Shown: one piece after another, positions 45,778 to 57,743 of the stretch
How positions within the stretch are numbered: position 1 is the stretch's first letter
Layout: each line of letters begins with the position of its first letter
DNA from: Triangularia verruculosa
Lineage: Eukaryota; Ascomycota; Sordariomycetes; Sordariales; Podosporaceae
Direction: 5' to 3'
Assembly: GCA_033296885.1 (NCBI GenBank)
Contig: MU863911.1
Coordinates: 124,001 to 188,000, forward strand
DNA length: 64,000 nucleotides
Made by a program: the position numbers and the translations under genes
Notes under the pieces: generated by a model
The model's input: only the letters and a program-made list of their open reading frames with translations
What the model was told of the DNA's origin: nothing
The model's database searches: none

Positions 45778-48700
45778 ATGGACGGTCATTCTCCCAATAG
45801 CCCACAAACATTGTCGGCAGAGAAACCGACGAAGACTACCAATATTGTTGATCTGACCAGCATCGACACCGATACTTCTCTGGCCAATCCAGACAATACC
45901 TGTGCTGAACGGGAGTCCAACAAGGGCTTCGCCTACGGTCCGGCTGTCACCGTCGTCGCCGACCAGTTCACAGCACGTTCTCCCGGACGGCCACCTACAG
46001 CCCACAGTCCGCCACAAGGGCATACGCAGCCACGTCCACAAGCTCAAACATCAAAGTTGCCCGTCATCGGAGGAAAAGTTGGACATATCAAGTTCACTGG
46101 CCGCATCAACCGACGAAGAGTTGTCCCCAACCCGTTGGATGTTCGCCGGGCGTCTCCTACCCAGGACTTCCGGTCTCTTCCTGACCAGATCCATGTCAAT
46201 AAGAATGGCCCTCCTTTTAACGAAACAAAACCGTCGTCACCGCAACTGCCATTAGCACCACAACCGTTCCCAAATCCGCCCTCTCCAAACGCCACAGCCG
46301 CCCATGCAACACATGCCCAGCCGGCATATGTGGAAGACACAATGAGCACTGGTTTCGATGCAGACTATCCAGTTCCCGAGGCTACCTCACCTGTCAAGTT
46401 CAAGACGTATGCTACCAAATATGACCTTCGTGATCCGGCCCCTGAGGCTGAGGATTTTCCCGACGGAATGCATAGATTGTATGTGCCAACACATCGCCCG
46501 CTGCCCAGTGAGTTTGGAGTCTCATCACCGCAAACGACACCCCAGATGGAGAGGAACATCGCCCATCCTACCGCACCGAAGAACGTTGCAAGTGGTTCCC
46601 GAAGCTCTCGGAGTTCCCGGGTACATCGACACTCTGCTGATCGATCATCCCATCGACACCGTGCGCAGCCGGCAGTCAAGCCGCCCCGGAAGTCAGCTTC
46701 GGAAAGCAAGTCGGCGGAAGCCATGCGTAAGGTACGTGCACAGTCACATAGTTCGAACATATCGAGACGCCGAGATGGCCCAGACACCAAGAAGATTCAG
46801 AAGCGACATGATAATCCTTTTGAGAAACCGACGGCCAAATCCGTCACATCGAGCCCAGAGCTGAAGCAGCAGACAGTTCGCGTACGACACAAGTTTGCCA
46901 CCAACATGGCCGAGGTTCTCAACGAGTTCAATATGAACCAAGAGACTGCCTTAAAGGACCAAAGGGAGCGCTATCGGGACAAGGTCAAGTCTCTAAAGCT
47001 GGAGCTTGAAATGGTGGCCGAGGAATCATCTCGTCTCGCAGCCCGAAGCAGTGAGAAGTCGAGGGAGATCAAGGAGCTTCAGGTGTCTGAAGCTGAGAAG
47101 GATGCCTGCATCGCAGAGTTGCAGACCAAGCTCAAAACGAACGAGAAGGAAAGGAGCACATTAGCGGAAAGATTTGCCGCTTTCAGGTCTCGGTGCAGCA
47201 GTATCATAGAAGAGCAGCGGGCTCTGTACACCGACACCAAGACACGATGTGAAGAGACTATCACTGAAGTCCGCAACATAGCAGCAACTCGAATCTCCGA
47301 GGCAGAGGCAGCGGCCCAGAAAACCGAAAAGGTTCGAAAAGCATTGATGGAGCGAGTGCGTCAAGACATTTCCCAGAATAAGAAGGAGTCTTCCGAACGT
47401 TAGTTTCCGAGAACTTACATGTATGATCAATTGATTGACAATCTGTAGTGTACGAAAAGATACGGTCCCTGATGCAGCAGGTCGAGGAGAAGGATCTCCA
47501 ACTCACACATGATCAAGACACCATACGCGGTTTAACTACCAGGGTACAAGATATCCAAGCTTCGTCAGCAAAGTTTGAAAAACTGGCCGTCCAGAACGAG
47601 GAGGCTCTTCGCAAGCTTGGAGAACAGCTCACGAAAGAGTCCTCTCGTCATGATGGATCTGCCAGAGAAACATGTGAGGCGCTGGAATCGATTTCTCACC
47701 AGCTGGGGGAGGTATTACAGACAGCTGTTGCTCAACCTGGATTAGTGGCTGGTCTGGGAGAGGCCCAGACCAAGGGCTTTAAAGAGTAAGCTTTCTCGGC
47801 TGCGCGTGTTTTCTTGCCTGGACTGATTTTTGTAGTATTCACGCCCAGCTGGAAGCTATGCTGGTGAATGGACAGTCCGTGGACGATACCGTAAGCCAGC
47901 TGCCAACTTGCATCGAAACGCAGATAGGGAAGGTTTGGCAGCGTCTTGACAGTCAATTGGATACAATGAGTCAGCAACTGTCGCAGAAGTCAGAGGAGAA
48001 GGCCATACTCTCTGCCATCCTCGAGGACAAGAAGACTCGGTGTGAAGCTCTCGAGCAAGAGATCCACACCTTGCAAAACACCTCCAAAGAACAGACTGAG
48101 AGAATCAACACGCTCCAGCAGAACATCCTTGCCCTGGAAGCGCAGCATAACAATGATCTTGAAGAGATACAGCGCCTGAGGGATGTTGATACCCAGCTGG
48201 AGGACCAGAAGGAGAATTTGAGAGATGAGCTCGACGCAAGGGCTACTACGATAAGGGAGCTCGAAGATAAGCTGAGAGACAAGGAAGAGGCATATTCTGC
48301 TGAGGTCCGAACCTTTGGCATTGAAGTGTCCAAGCTCCATCAAGCGCTGCGAGAACAGGAGAGCTCGAACCAAATCATGCAGAAGCAAGCCGCTGATGCT
48401 GTACGGAGCCAAGTCAAGAACGAAACGGATCGGATTATTTCAGATACAAGAAGGCTACTGCAGCAGACTGAACAGCAGAGAGACTCGTTGGCTGCTGAAA
48501 TCAGGGTGTTGAAAGGCACGGTACAGGAGAAGGAGAATCGAATCCATACTGCAGTCAAGAGCGCCATTGACACCGCTCGGAGAGAGACTCGCATTGATAT
48601 GGAGCGTACCATGTCGGCTGATCAAAGATTGTTAAACGAGACACAAAAGCACAGAGATAACCTTCTCCTCGAAGTCAAGAAGCTGGAAACATTGCTTGAA

Positions 48701-50314
48701 GAGAGGCAGCAGGCAGCCCAAGCCGCCATCCAGGAGGCATCCGACACTGCTCGTCGCGAAGCCAGAGCCGAGATGGAACGTGACATTGCAGACACAACAC
48801 AACATTTGCATGAAGCCCAGCAACAGATGGACACTTTGAAAGCCAGCGTGGGTCACCTGGAGAGTGCAATTCAAGAGAAGGAACAAGCAGAACAGCAGGG
48901 CTCTCAACTACTGGATTCTTTGAGAAAAGCTCTAGCAGCTGAGGAAGCCACCAGCAAGAGGGCTATTCAAGGGTCCACTGAGCGTTTGGCGAAGAATGAC
49001 CAGCAGATCTCCGAGCTGAAAGCTCGGGTGTTCTCGCTTGAAGGTGAGAGAAATGCCGCGACGAAGTCGGTTGCGGACCTCAGAAACGAGCGTGATCAGC
49101 AACACGCTCGGTTTGAAGCCCTAGCGGCCGGCTTGATAGATTGGGCTCAGCAGTCCGGACTCGCTACGGATTCCCTCACGGGGCAGATCTTGAATGGGAA
49201 AGTAGAGGAGCTCAAGGCTTCTGTTCTACAGACACTCGCTCAGCTTTCGCTCTCGCAGAGGCTAAAGGCACTCAATACGGCACCCTCAGCGAGTCTCTCT
49301 CCAAATCGACAGGGTTTCTCGGAGCAAACTGGAATGTCCGGTCATAGGCACCAACACGACCAAGTAGAGACTGCGAATATGGATGACGGCACCACTCTGC
49401 TTGGGAGCCCCGGGTCTTTTATGAAGGAGAGCCACGGCACGTGGGTCAGCGATAAAACTACACCTCCAGGCTTTAGTCCGCTCAACGACCCGGGATCGCA
49501 AAGACGGCGGATCATCATACAAACCCCTATGAGCGAACCGGACCCAAGTCCGCCATCAGTAGATCAGGAGAAGATTCGAAGAAGGGAAGCTCTCCAGCCG
49601 AAATCAATCCTGAGACGTGTAACTCGAAGTGCGTCCAGAGGCAGGCCGAGCCAGGAAAATATAAACGGCATGCTAGAGCCTGGTACCAACCCTGACCCTC
49701 TAGGAATACAACAAGTGATCCCAGACGTTGAGACGCCAACTCGGGGAAAGCCAGCATCCATGGCCGCTGTCAAGCCAGCACCAAAGCGTGTAGCCAAAAG
49801 GAAGGCACCAGCGAACTCAGGCAGTCGGCCCAGGCGAAATAAGACCACCCCCTCAGCGACACCTACCGAGCACCCAATTTCTGCATTAGGGGGCTCCAGA
49901 ACTCTCAGTCTGGAGCCGGAATCACCGGTTCAACAGCCCAAGCCAACAACTTTGCAAACGGGGAAGTCTCCGTTGGGAGCACCAGATCAGGTCAGCCCTT
50001 CTCCAAACGGGGGCCTTAACCGACCAAGTCCAGAAAAGAGGACACCACTGCCGAGCGGCCCTGCGTCATGGACGGGGGGCCAGTTCCAGCCCACAAACGC
50101 AGGGGAGTATGGCTCACGGGGACGACGCAGGTCACTGTCTCCTACATTTGAGACTGACGCGTCAGGTCTGCCTATCTTGCGATCACAGCCTCGATTTTGG
50201 ACGCGCCCCCAGGTGCCTCCGGCAGTGTCGCACTCGCAAGGCCCACAATCATCTACGCACGCGGGCGGTTATCAAGACTCGATTGTTGACTCACAGGAGG
50301 GGCCTGGAGTCTAA
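45778..50314 (+). CDS. large coiled-coil protein, 1478 residues, possible meiotic or chromosomal structural factor
   Basis: Three exons (45778-47398, 47449-47785, 47836-50314). The N-terminal about 380 residues are disordered and Pro/Ser-rich, starting with a SUMO-interaction-like motif (NIVDLTSID, about 22-30). The centre (about 390-1110) is almost continuous coiled coil, including three tandem repeats of 58 residues encoded by 48380-48901 (see findings). The C-terminal about 350 residues are again disordered, with a bipartite basic cluster PAPKRVAKRKAPANSGSRP and RRSLSPTFETDASG. This looks like a nuclear structural or recombination-axis protein; Sordaria Sme4-type SC proteins are one comparison to test. 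No enzymatic domain. The ATG at 45778 is preferred over an upstream in-frame start, because coiled-coil proteins of this type rarely begin with a hydrophobic stretch such as LLARVFVLSGRTLYSFLW. Confidence 0.78.
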
Positions 50315-52498
50315 AGCGGAAGATGCTTGGCCATGGAACAATGTGTTGGGGGACATGGCTGACTGAAGATTTGCTCATGATTTGGTTTTCTTTTGAAAGG
50401 AGGAGACGTATCATTAGATCTTGCAGTGACATGCTTGAAAGCACCTCAATTATCATTATGAAAAATGGAAGGTCGAAGGACATTTTGGAGAGATATATCT
50501 ACTTCAAGAAGACGTTAGATTCTGAGAAATTGGGGGTATCTTCAGCACATGTACTGGAACCTTCATCGAATAGAATCTGCCATTATTATACACCTATACG
50601 TTCTCCATTAGGCGCGTACGATGAACTTGATCCCTGACAGAGAGGAAGATGTTGCGCTCTGACTGGTCACCCCTATTTTTTTACCCAACTCTTTCTCAAA
50701 ACCGTGGAACGCTGGCTGTGCTGGGTGGTGTCGTTTCTTCCTTTTTTTGATTGATATTGTACACTGGCGAGTATTTTGGTGGTATCATACACAAACGCCC
50801 CCGGGGTTTCCTTCCTCCCTCCTGTCTAGCGTCCATGGGCCGTCCTTAATTCCATTGCTTCCTGTCATGAATGGTGTGCTGAACTCGGCCCCGATGCCTC
50901 GCGTTTCCCACGACTGATTTTTCCATTGCCCGTCCATTTTCCGTTTTGTTTGGCTGACTCTTGTACTGTTTATTTTCCCTTTCGTTTTTGTTCTAGGAAC
51001 AACACCCTCCTCCTCACTGACATGATCTCCCTGTTAGCCGACAAAGATCTCGGGGATGTGGAGTGGAAGGGTTGTTTTGTCGTACCAATCGGATCGTACT
51101 TGATCATGCTCATCGGGATGCCTACTCTGGGGCGGGTGAAGGTGTAGAAGTAGCCCGTTTGCGCCATGGAGAGGAGGCGGACGATGATGACACGGGATTT
51201 CGCTTTTTTCGCAGCAACTGTCAGCTTGAATCCCGGGTTGGGAAGGAGGGTAGAGAAGAAGAAGTACCCTTCTTGGCCATTTTGACTGATTATTTGCCCA
51301 GTTCCGGGTTATGGGAGCTGGTTTGGGGGGTCGGGAATGGGGGTCGTCGTCGTCGTCGTCGTCGGACAATCTCGGCAGTTGATCGCGAAGTTTGGAGTTT
51401 GGGAAGCTTGCGCCGGTTGGAGGTGCACGGGCCAACACTGGGGAAAGCTGGGTTTTGGGCGGTGGTGGAGGGTTGGGGTTGATATCGATAAGGAGAAGAT
51501 AAGATAGGACTGGACACCTTCATGGGCAGCTTGGGTGGTGCAAGGAAAATGGTTCAGCCATCATGCGGAGTGTCGACCGAAGGTGGGCATCATCAGGTCA
51601 TCTCATGTTACTAGGAGACCATGGTATGAGATAGAGTCATGTATTTTAGATGCCACTTGTACAGTTTGGTAGTTTCGTGAGGGGCGAGGTCTGGAACTTG
51701 GGGATACAGCTACCCCGCGGTTACACCGGGCTTAAGGGATCTGAGGATACTAGGCCCAAGTATAGGGATGTGGTCGAGTGTGGTTATTGGTAACGTAACT
51801 TTTAGGTATTGGGTGGGTGAGGTTATGGGAGATACACTCGGAAGATTCGGGTCTGGGCTTGTGTGTCCCAGAGCTTGGTTCCGATAAGAATCTCTCCGTC
51901 TTGGTGGTTGTGTCACACAATTCTGTTCCCCAACCCCCACCTTAGCATGGTGAAGGTTGAGTGAAGGTAAGAGCAACACATCAAGAAGATATCGGGGCGC
52001 GGTCTTTTCGAGAAAGCCACATCACGCCGCTGCTATTCTCATCTAGTCTTGAGCCGCCCGGCCAACCCGGTCTTAGTACGTCACGAAGCGACCCAGACAA
52101 TCGTGGCCTTCTCTTAGACCGCCTGGGGCTCCATTTTCGGAGCCGCGCCTCCCGCAGAAGAGAGACAATAAAGGTGTGACCACGAGGAGGGGAGGTTTCG
52201 GTTTTCTCTCCCTACAAGAAAAAGGAATCTCACACCGACGACGGCCGACGACGCACAGCAGACCAGACCAAACTGACTGATCGCTTGACCGACCCCAGAT
52301 CCGAACGACGACGCACTGCTTCTAGCGCCAACGGGACGGATACAGATGCCACTGACAGGCTCTGTGGGATAATCGTTCAACCAGGCCACGCCTCTCAAGA
52401 CCGCGCTGAACCGGCGGCCGCTTCATCTCCGCTATCCCCGGCCTTGTGTTCAAAGTCGATATCGATTTGGACGGAACGTCATTCGCAAAACCGGAAAC
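50315..52498. other. 2.2-kb spacer and 5' region of alanine aminotransferase
   Basis: No gene supported. A (GTC)n/(CGT)n run lies at 51344-51362. The right part (52140-52498) is likely 5' UTR of the aminotransferase. Confidence 0.5.
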
Positions 52499-55089
52499 AT
52501 GGCGCCCTACCTGATGCGAGTCGCCCGCCGTGGGACAACGATAAATAACTCAGCGCTGAGCCACAGCGCCAGGTTCATCCCAGGGGCCCTCCCGAGGAGA
52601 CCCCCATCCACCGGCACAGGTAAGGTACCAAAGGCCAAACACATGTCTTCCATTTCCCTCCTTTTTCATGATGGTCACGCCAGCCTTTGCCATTGCGGAG
52701 GTGCAGCAATCATCCAATCTCTTGCTTGGCGTTTGCAATTCCCTCCAGGGGAAACGTGAAACCCACGCAACAAAAAAAGCCGGGGAGGATGGATCTGGGG
52801 GAAACATGGGGACCCGTTGTCCCAGCCCGGTTTCGGCCGGCAAGGACCATTCTTGCGTCGACTTTCACCCCATCCACCCGGGGGGCAAACATATGGAACT
52901 CGGATGACAGGGACAGCGAAATGTGCTGATTCCCGCATCCTCGTGGTCCCTGGGGGGGGTATTCTGGGTTCAGTAGCCAACCACCTCCTTCTGGTCACCC
53001 GTCTTTCCCCATTTGTCAATTTGGTTGTTGATACTGCACACCCCCAGCTTTCCTTTCGGGATTGCCCGCTCACCCCCTAGTTTGTCCAGTGACTTGCTGG
53101 GTGTGAGGACAAGAAGAAGAAGAAGGGAGTCGCCTATTCTTCCGCCCTATCTTCTTGCTTAGCCTTGTCGTTTGGGCGAGTACATATAGGAGACTAGGTG
53201 GAATCTTCTTTTAAGGCCGGACCTTCGCGTTCTTCTCATCATACCCAAGTCACGATATTTTGTGTTTTATACTAACTGGAAAACACACCTCCCCTGCTTT
53301 TACCTCTCTCTTACAAGAACTATTTGATCTGATCTTAACCAATCACTCTCTTACATTTTGTATTTGCAGACGTCTCAGGACTCACAGCCCCGCCACTGAC
53401 TGCTACTACCCCGCTATCGTCGGCTGCTGCTGCTGCTTGCGCAGGTCGCTGCTTTTCGTCCATCACCTCCGCCGGCAAAAGAGTCGGAGTCATCCCGGTC
53501 GTCGTCATGGGCCAACTTTCGAACCAACCTCAATCGCAACAAGTTCGCAACATGGCGTCCTCATCGACAGCACCGCTGCCGTCGTCAGGTAGACGGCTTA
53601 ACATGGACAACATCAACCCTCATGTCAAGGCGGCCAAGTACGCCGTGCGCGGCGAGCTCGCCGTCAAGTCGGAGGAATACCGGGCCTATCTCCAGGGCGG
53701 GTCGACCGACCTTCCGTTTTCCGAGGTTATCTCGGCCAACATTGGCAACCCCCAGCAGCTGGATCAGAAGCCAATCACATTTTTCCGTCAGGTTTTGAGC
53801 TTGTTGGAGAACCCAGTTTTGCTGGAGAAGGAGGATGTGCTCGTGGAGCATCTTGGCTACAAGGAGGATGCGATTGAGCGGGCGAAGAAGCTGCTCAAGG
53901 TGGTGGGATCGGTGGGCGCTTACAGCGCCAGTAACGGTGTGCCCGCCATTAGACAGAGCATCGCCGACTTCCTGGAGAGTAAGTGATTTCCGGGCCCGTC
54001 ATTATGCCAGCTGTATTCTAATTGTTTGCTTTAGGAAGAGACGGCTTCCCCGCGAAGCAATCCGACATTTACCTCTCCGCCGGCGCTTCATCAGGAGTCA
54101 ACACCCTCCTCCACATCGTCTGCCAAAACGAAAACACCGGCATCCTCGTCCCCATCCCGCAGTACCCCCTATATACCGCCTCCCTCGCCGTTCTCAACGC
54201 GCGATGCGTGGAGTACCACCTCGACGAGTCCAAGAACTGGGGCACCGACCTCGGCATCATCAAGCAATCGTACGAAGCCGCCAAAGCCAAGGGCATCGAC
54301 GTCCGCGCAATCGTCATTATCAACCCAGGCAATCCCACCGGTGCCTCCCTTTCCGAAGAAGACGTCCGTTCCGTCATTGAATTCGCCCGACAAGAAAAGC
54401 TCGTCATCTTGGCAGATGAAGTCTACCAAACAAACGTCTTCATCGGCGAATTCGTCTCCTTCAAGAAAATCCTCCGCACGCTAGAGAAGGAACAGCCCGA
54501 AGCAGGGTTCGACAAAGTCGAGCTCGCCTCCCTGCACTCGGTATCAAAGGGCATGGTAGGCGAGTGCGGCCACCGCGGGGGTTACTTCGAGCTCGTCAAC
54601 TTTGACCCGGACGTCCAGCAGGAAATCTACAAGTTCGTCTCCATCATGCTCTGCGCCCCTGTGATCGGCCAGTGTCTCGTCGACCTCATGGTCAACCCAC
54701 CCCAGCCAGGTCAACCGTCTTATCCGCTGTACAAGAAGGAATACGACACCATCTACAACGGGCTCAAGGAGCGCGCGACGGCGCTGCACAAGGCGTTTGA
54801 GCAAATGGAGGGCGTGGAATGCGGGACCCCCCAGGGGAGCATGTATCTCTTCCCTACAATCAAACTTTCCCCCAAAGCCGCAGAGGCTGCCAGGCAGGAA
54901 GGGAGGACCCCCGATGAGTTTTACTGCATGAGGCTGCTCGAGGCGACGGGCGTTTGTGTGGTTCCGGGCAGTGGGTTTGGGCAGAAGGAGGGTAGTCTGC
55001 ACTTTAGGACGACGTTTTTGGCGCCGGGGACGGAGTGGGTGGGGAGCATCGTCAAGTTTCACAAGGAGTTTATGGACAAGTACCGTTAA
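52499..55089 (+). CDS. ALT1: alanine aminotransferase with mitochondrial presequence exon
   Basis: PLP enzyme interconverting alanine + 2-oxoglutarate and pyruvate + glutamate. Three exons (52499-52619, 53370-53978, 54035-55089) give 594 residues. Exon 1 encodes a basic, Arg/Ser-rich, acid-free leader (begins MAPYLMRVARRGTT); exon 2 continues in frame through a region with RCFSSITSAGKR, like an MPP cleavage site, before the enzyme proper (RRLNMDNINPHVKAAKYAVRG). The 750-bp intron is about ten times the local norm. In-frame ATGs at 53507 and 53552 (ACATGG) could start a cytosolic 508- or 493-residue form. PLP-binding Lys lies in HSVSKGMVGECGHRGGY (Lys415 by the long form); substrate motifs are YQTNVF and PQGSMYLFPTI. 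Convergent with RPN7. Confidence 0.9.
52620..53369 (+). other. long first intron of ALT1, possible internal promoter
   Basis: Bounded by a GTAAGG donor and TTTGCAG acceptor. Contains a candidate TATA region near 53183 (TACATATAGGAG) and pyrimidine-rich DNA, compatible with a second promoter for a cytosolic form. No other coding region. Confidence 0.55.
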
Positions 55090-55542
55090 GTCGGTTAGGG
55101 ACGGGGGTGTACTTGGGAAAGGGGGTGGTTGGTGGTTAGGCGTTTCTGCAGTTTTCAAAGTCTGAATAGCGAGCAAAAGCGTTCTTCTTTTTTTTTCTGT
55201 CTTCTTTTTTGTCTTTCATAATTCCGTTTACAACGTTCCTATACCTCTCGTGATCTTGTGTCATATTACTCCACCTCTCCCCTCTTTTTCCTTTTTCTCT
55301 CTCCTCTCTGTATAGAAAGGGTCATGGATAGAAATTGTATAAAAGGGGGCTGGAGGGTGGAGGTGATGGCATAGACAATAGGATAGGATAAGCCTCACAG
55401 TAAACCGAACAAATGATCAACCGTGTTCATGTCAAACCCCAGCGAATCTGCCTGGGTGTTTTATCATGTTTGCCTTCCTCTTCTACCATATCTAATACAT
55501 AAAACAGTACTAAACACCTGCCTACTCATAGCCTCCGCAAAC
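55090..55542. other. convergent 3' spacer ALT1/RPN7
   Basis: Holds the two 3' UTRs; poly-T and pyrimidine tracts at 55185-55310. No further feature. Confidence 0.55.
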
Positions 55543-57126
55543 TCAAGCCCTCTCACTCCCCCTCAGCCTAACCGCCTGCCCATACTTCTGCAGCTTGGTA
55601 ATCAGCTGATCGCCCTGCCTCACCACATCCTGATACTGCTTGTTCTTGTCATCCGGCCGGTTCGTCTCAATCACGCCCTTGCCACTAACACGGTCGATGG
55701 TGCATGGAATCCGGCCGGCAGCGATAAACTTGGCGAGGTCACTACCATTATCATTAGCACATATTTTTCATTCATACTTCAGGAGAGGACTCACCGATCC
55801 AAGAAATCAACCGTAACCCCAAAGTCGTTCGCCATACTGTCCAGCCCCACGACCCTATAACTCTGCAACAACTGCTGATATGCCCTCAGGCGCATCTCCC
55901 TCACAAACCAGTTCTTGTGTTCGTGCAAATACCGGTCCTGCGTTAGGAACTGCTCCTCCACCAACGCCAGAGCCTGGAAGAAGAGCTTGTATCTTCCATT
56001 GTAAAGCGAGCTGACCAGCTGAGCCAAGCTGCCGAAATCAACAGACATCTCCGCCTCGGCTTGTTCAGTGCTGGAACCCAAGGTTGTCAAGTTGACAACG
56101 GCCGTCTTGGCCGCAGATGGAGAAGCATCCGCCATCTCAGCGTCAACACCTGGGCCGGCCGAGATAGCACCCGACAGAGCGAGGAGCTTGTCCTCGCCAT
56201 CGCCGAGAATGGCCTTGATCTCTGGGGCATCGACGACTTTGGACTTGAAATCAACCCGCTTGAGGGAGACAGAGCCAGCCAAGACAGCGTAGACGACCAG
56301 ATTGGAGTAAGTGCACAGCTCGTAGGAGGTGAAGGTGGACAGGGAATCGAGAAGGAGGGGGGCGGCAAGGTTGTAGCTCCGGACTGTGAGGTTGTGAAGA
56401 CCTTCGTAGGCCTTGAGTCTGTTGCGCCTGTCCCAATCACCACCGGTCTCGACTAGGGTCTTGGCCCGCGCGACTTGCTTCTTGACGAGCTGCTTGTCGC
56501 CGTAGAAGAGGCCCATGCGGATGATAGCGAGGACGAGGTCGATCTTGGTGCCGAGGACACCGATCTTTTCGAAGATGTCTTCGTGGGCGGCGATGGCTTT
56601 GTCCTGTCGGGAAGAGAAATGTTAGAAATCGGCTGTTTGGTACTTGAGGAAAGGGCAAACGTACCTTGTCACCAACCCGAGCCCAAAACTCAGCTCTCTT
56701 GCCCCGCGCAGCCTGAATTTCCGTATCACCGGCCTTCTCAACAGCCTCATCTTCCTCCTTTTGGTACTCCTCCAACTCCCTCTCATTATCAGCATGCAGT
56801 TGCTGATACAGGGTCTCGTCCCAAGCTAGGTTTATGCTCGAGGTGGGGTTCTTGGTGTTGATCATGCCGGCAGCGGCGCTGTTCTTTCTGCTGGGTGCCC
56901 GGCCCGGGGCATTTGAGCTACCCTCCCCTACGGAGTTCAAGATGCCTTCTGTCGGGTGCGCAAGGTACTTGTAGAAAGGAGCCATCTTGTGCTCGGTGAT
57001 GGCATCCTGGAGGGCCTTGGCGGCGGATTGCTGGAGGGGCTTGGAGGCATATGGATTCGTGAGAGTGAAAACATGCTGGGCGAGGGGCAGGAGAGGCCAT
57101 TTCGCGTATTGAGGATCTGCGCCCAT
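55543..57126 (-). CDS. RPN7: 26S proteasome regulatory subunit RPN7 (PSMD6)
   Basis: Lid subunit of the 19S regulatory particle. Three exons (57126-56665, 56603-55795, 55741-55543) give 489 residues. The N-terminal segment is MGADPQYAKWPLLPLAQHVF and the TPR-like RPN7 domain includes WDETLYQQLHADNERELEEY, KIDLVLAIIRMGLFYGDKQLV and LKAYEGLHNLTVRSYNLAAPLLLDS. The C-terminal PCI domain runs from FGSLAQLVSSLYNGRYKLFF to NDFGVTVDFLDRDLAKFIAAG and IDRVSGKGVIETNRPD. Length exceeds the yeast protein (429) mainly by an inserted Ala/Ser-rich loop (about 75-100 and 320-345). It is head to head with ABD1. Confidence 0.95.
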
Positions 57127-57743
57127 GGTCGCCGTGGGTTAGTTGAGGATTGGGTTGGAGTGAGGTGGTGTAAGTTCAGTGGTGACGAGCTAGATGGAAT
57201 CGACGCCCGGGTCGGAGTGGTTGCGTCAGCTCAATGGAGGGTAAGACTGGGCCGTATCGCTTGAAATTCAAATCCGAGTCGAATCAAGTCGCTTGTAGTC
57301 TGTCGCCGGCAACGAAAACCAAGAGTAGTCGTTAAAGCTGCAAAACTGCAGGCTTGATAGATGGAGGGTGGGAGCTTCGTTGCTTGCTTGCCTGTCGGTG
57401 CTGGGTTGGGTGGCTCGAGCGCGATCTCGCTCTCTGCAAGGCTGCCAAAAGCTCGCGTCAGTCAGCTACAGCCTACAGGGGAGGTCAGTCTTGGCATCTG
57501 GGACCGGGGCCGCCAAGGATCTCCTTTCCCTTTCTCGTCTCGGACTGCCAAAAGTAAATTCCCAGACCTGCAACTTTCAACAAACTGCGACAAGTCAACA
57601 AAAAAGGATTTTTGCTCTTTCCACGCCAATTTCCTGGTCGCTGAGCCCTTCCAAACACACAGGAGCTCTACTATTCATTCAAAGTCCAGACAAAAGCTCG
57701 AGGCGACAAGATTATCGCTTCGAGTACCTCAAAGTCGCCCATC
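57127..57743. promoter_or_regulatory. 617-bp bidirectional promoter, RPN7 / ABD1
   Basis: The two start codons face apart across 617 bp with no other coding region. I see no clear proteasome-associated control element (PACE, GGTGGCAAA) on either strand; the sequence includes several AAAGC/GCTT words. Confidence 0.6.

Noticed and set aside
51034..51482. Open frames around the (GTC)n run
   Set aside because: Both strands open because of low complexity and GC bias; no motif and no plausible splice extension.
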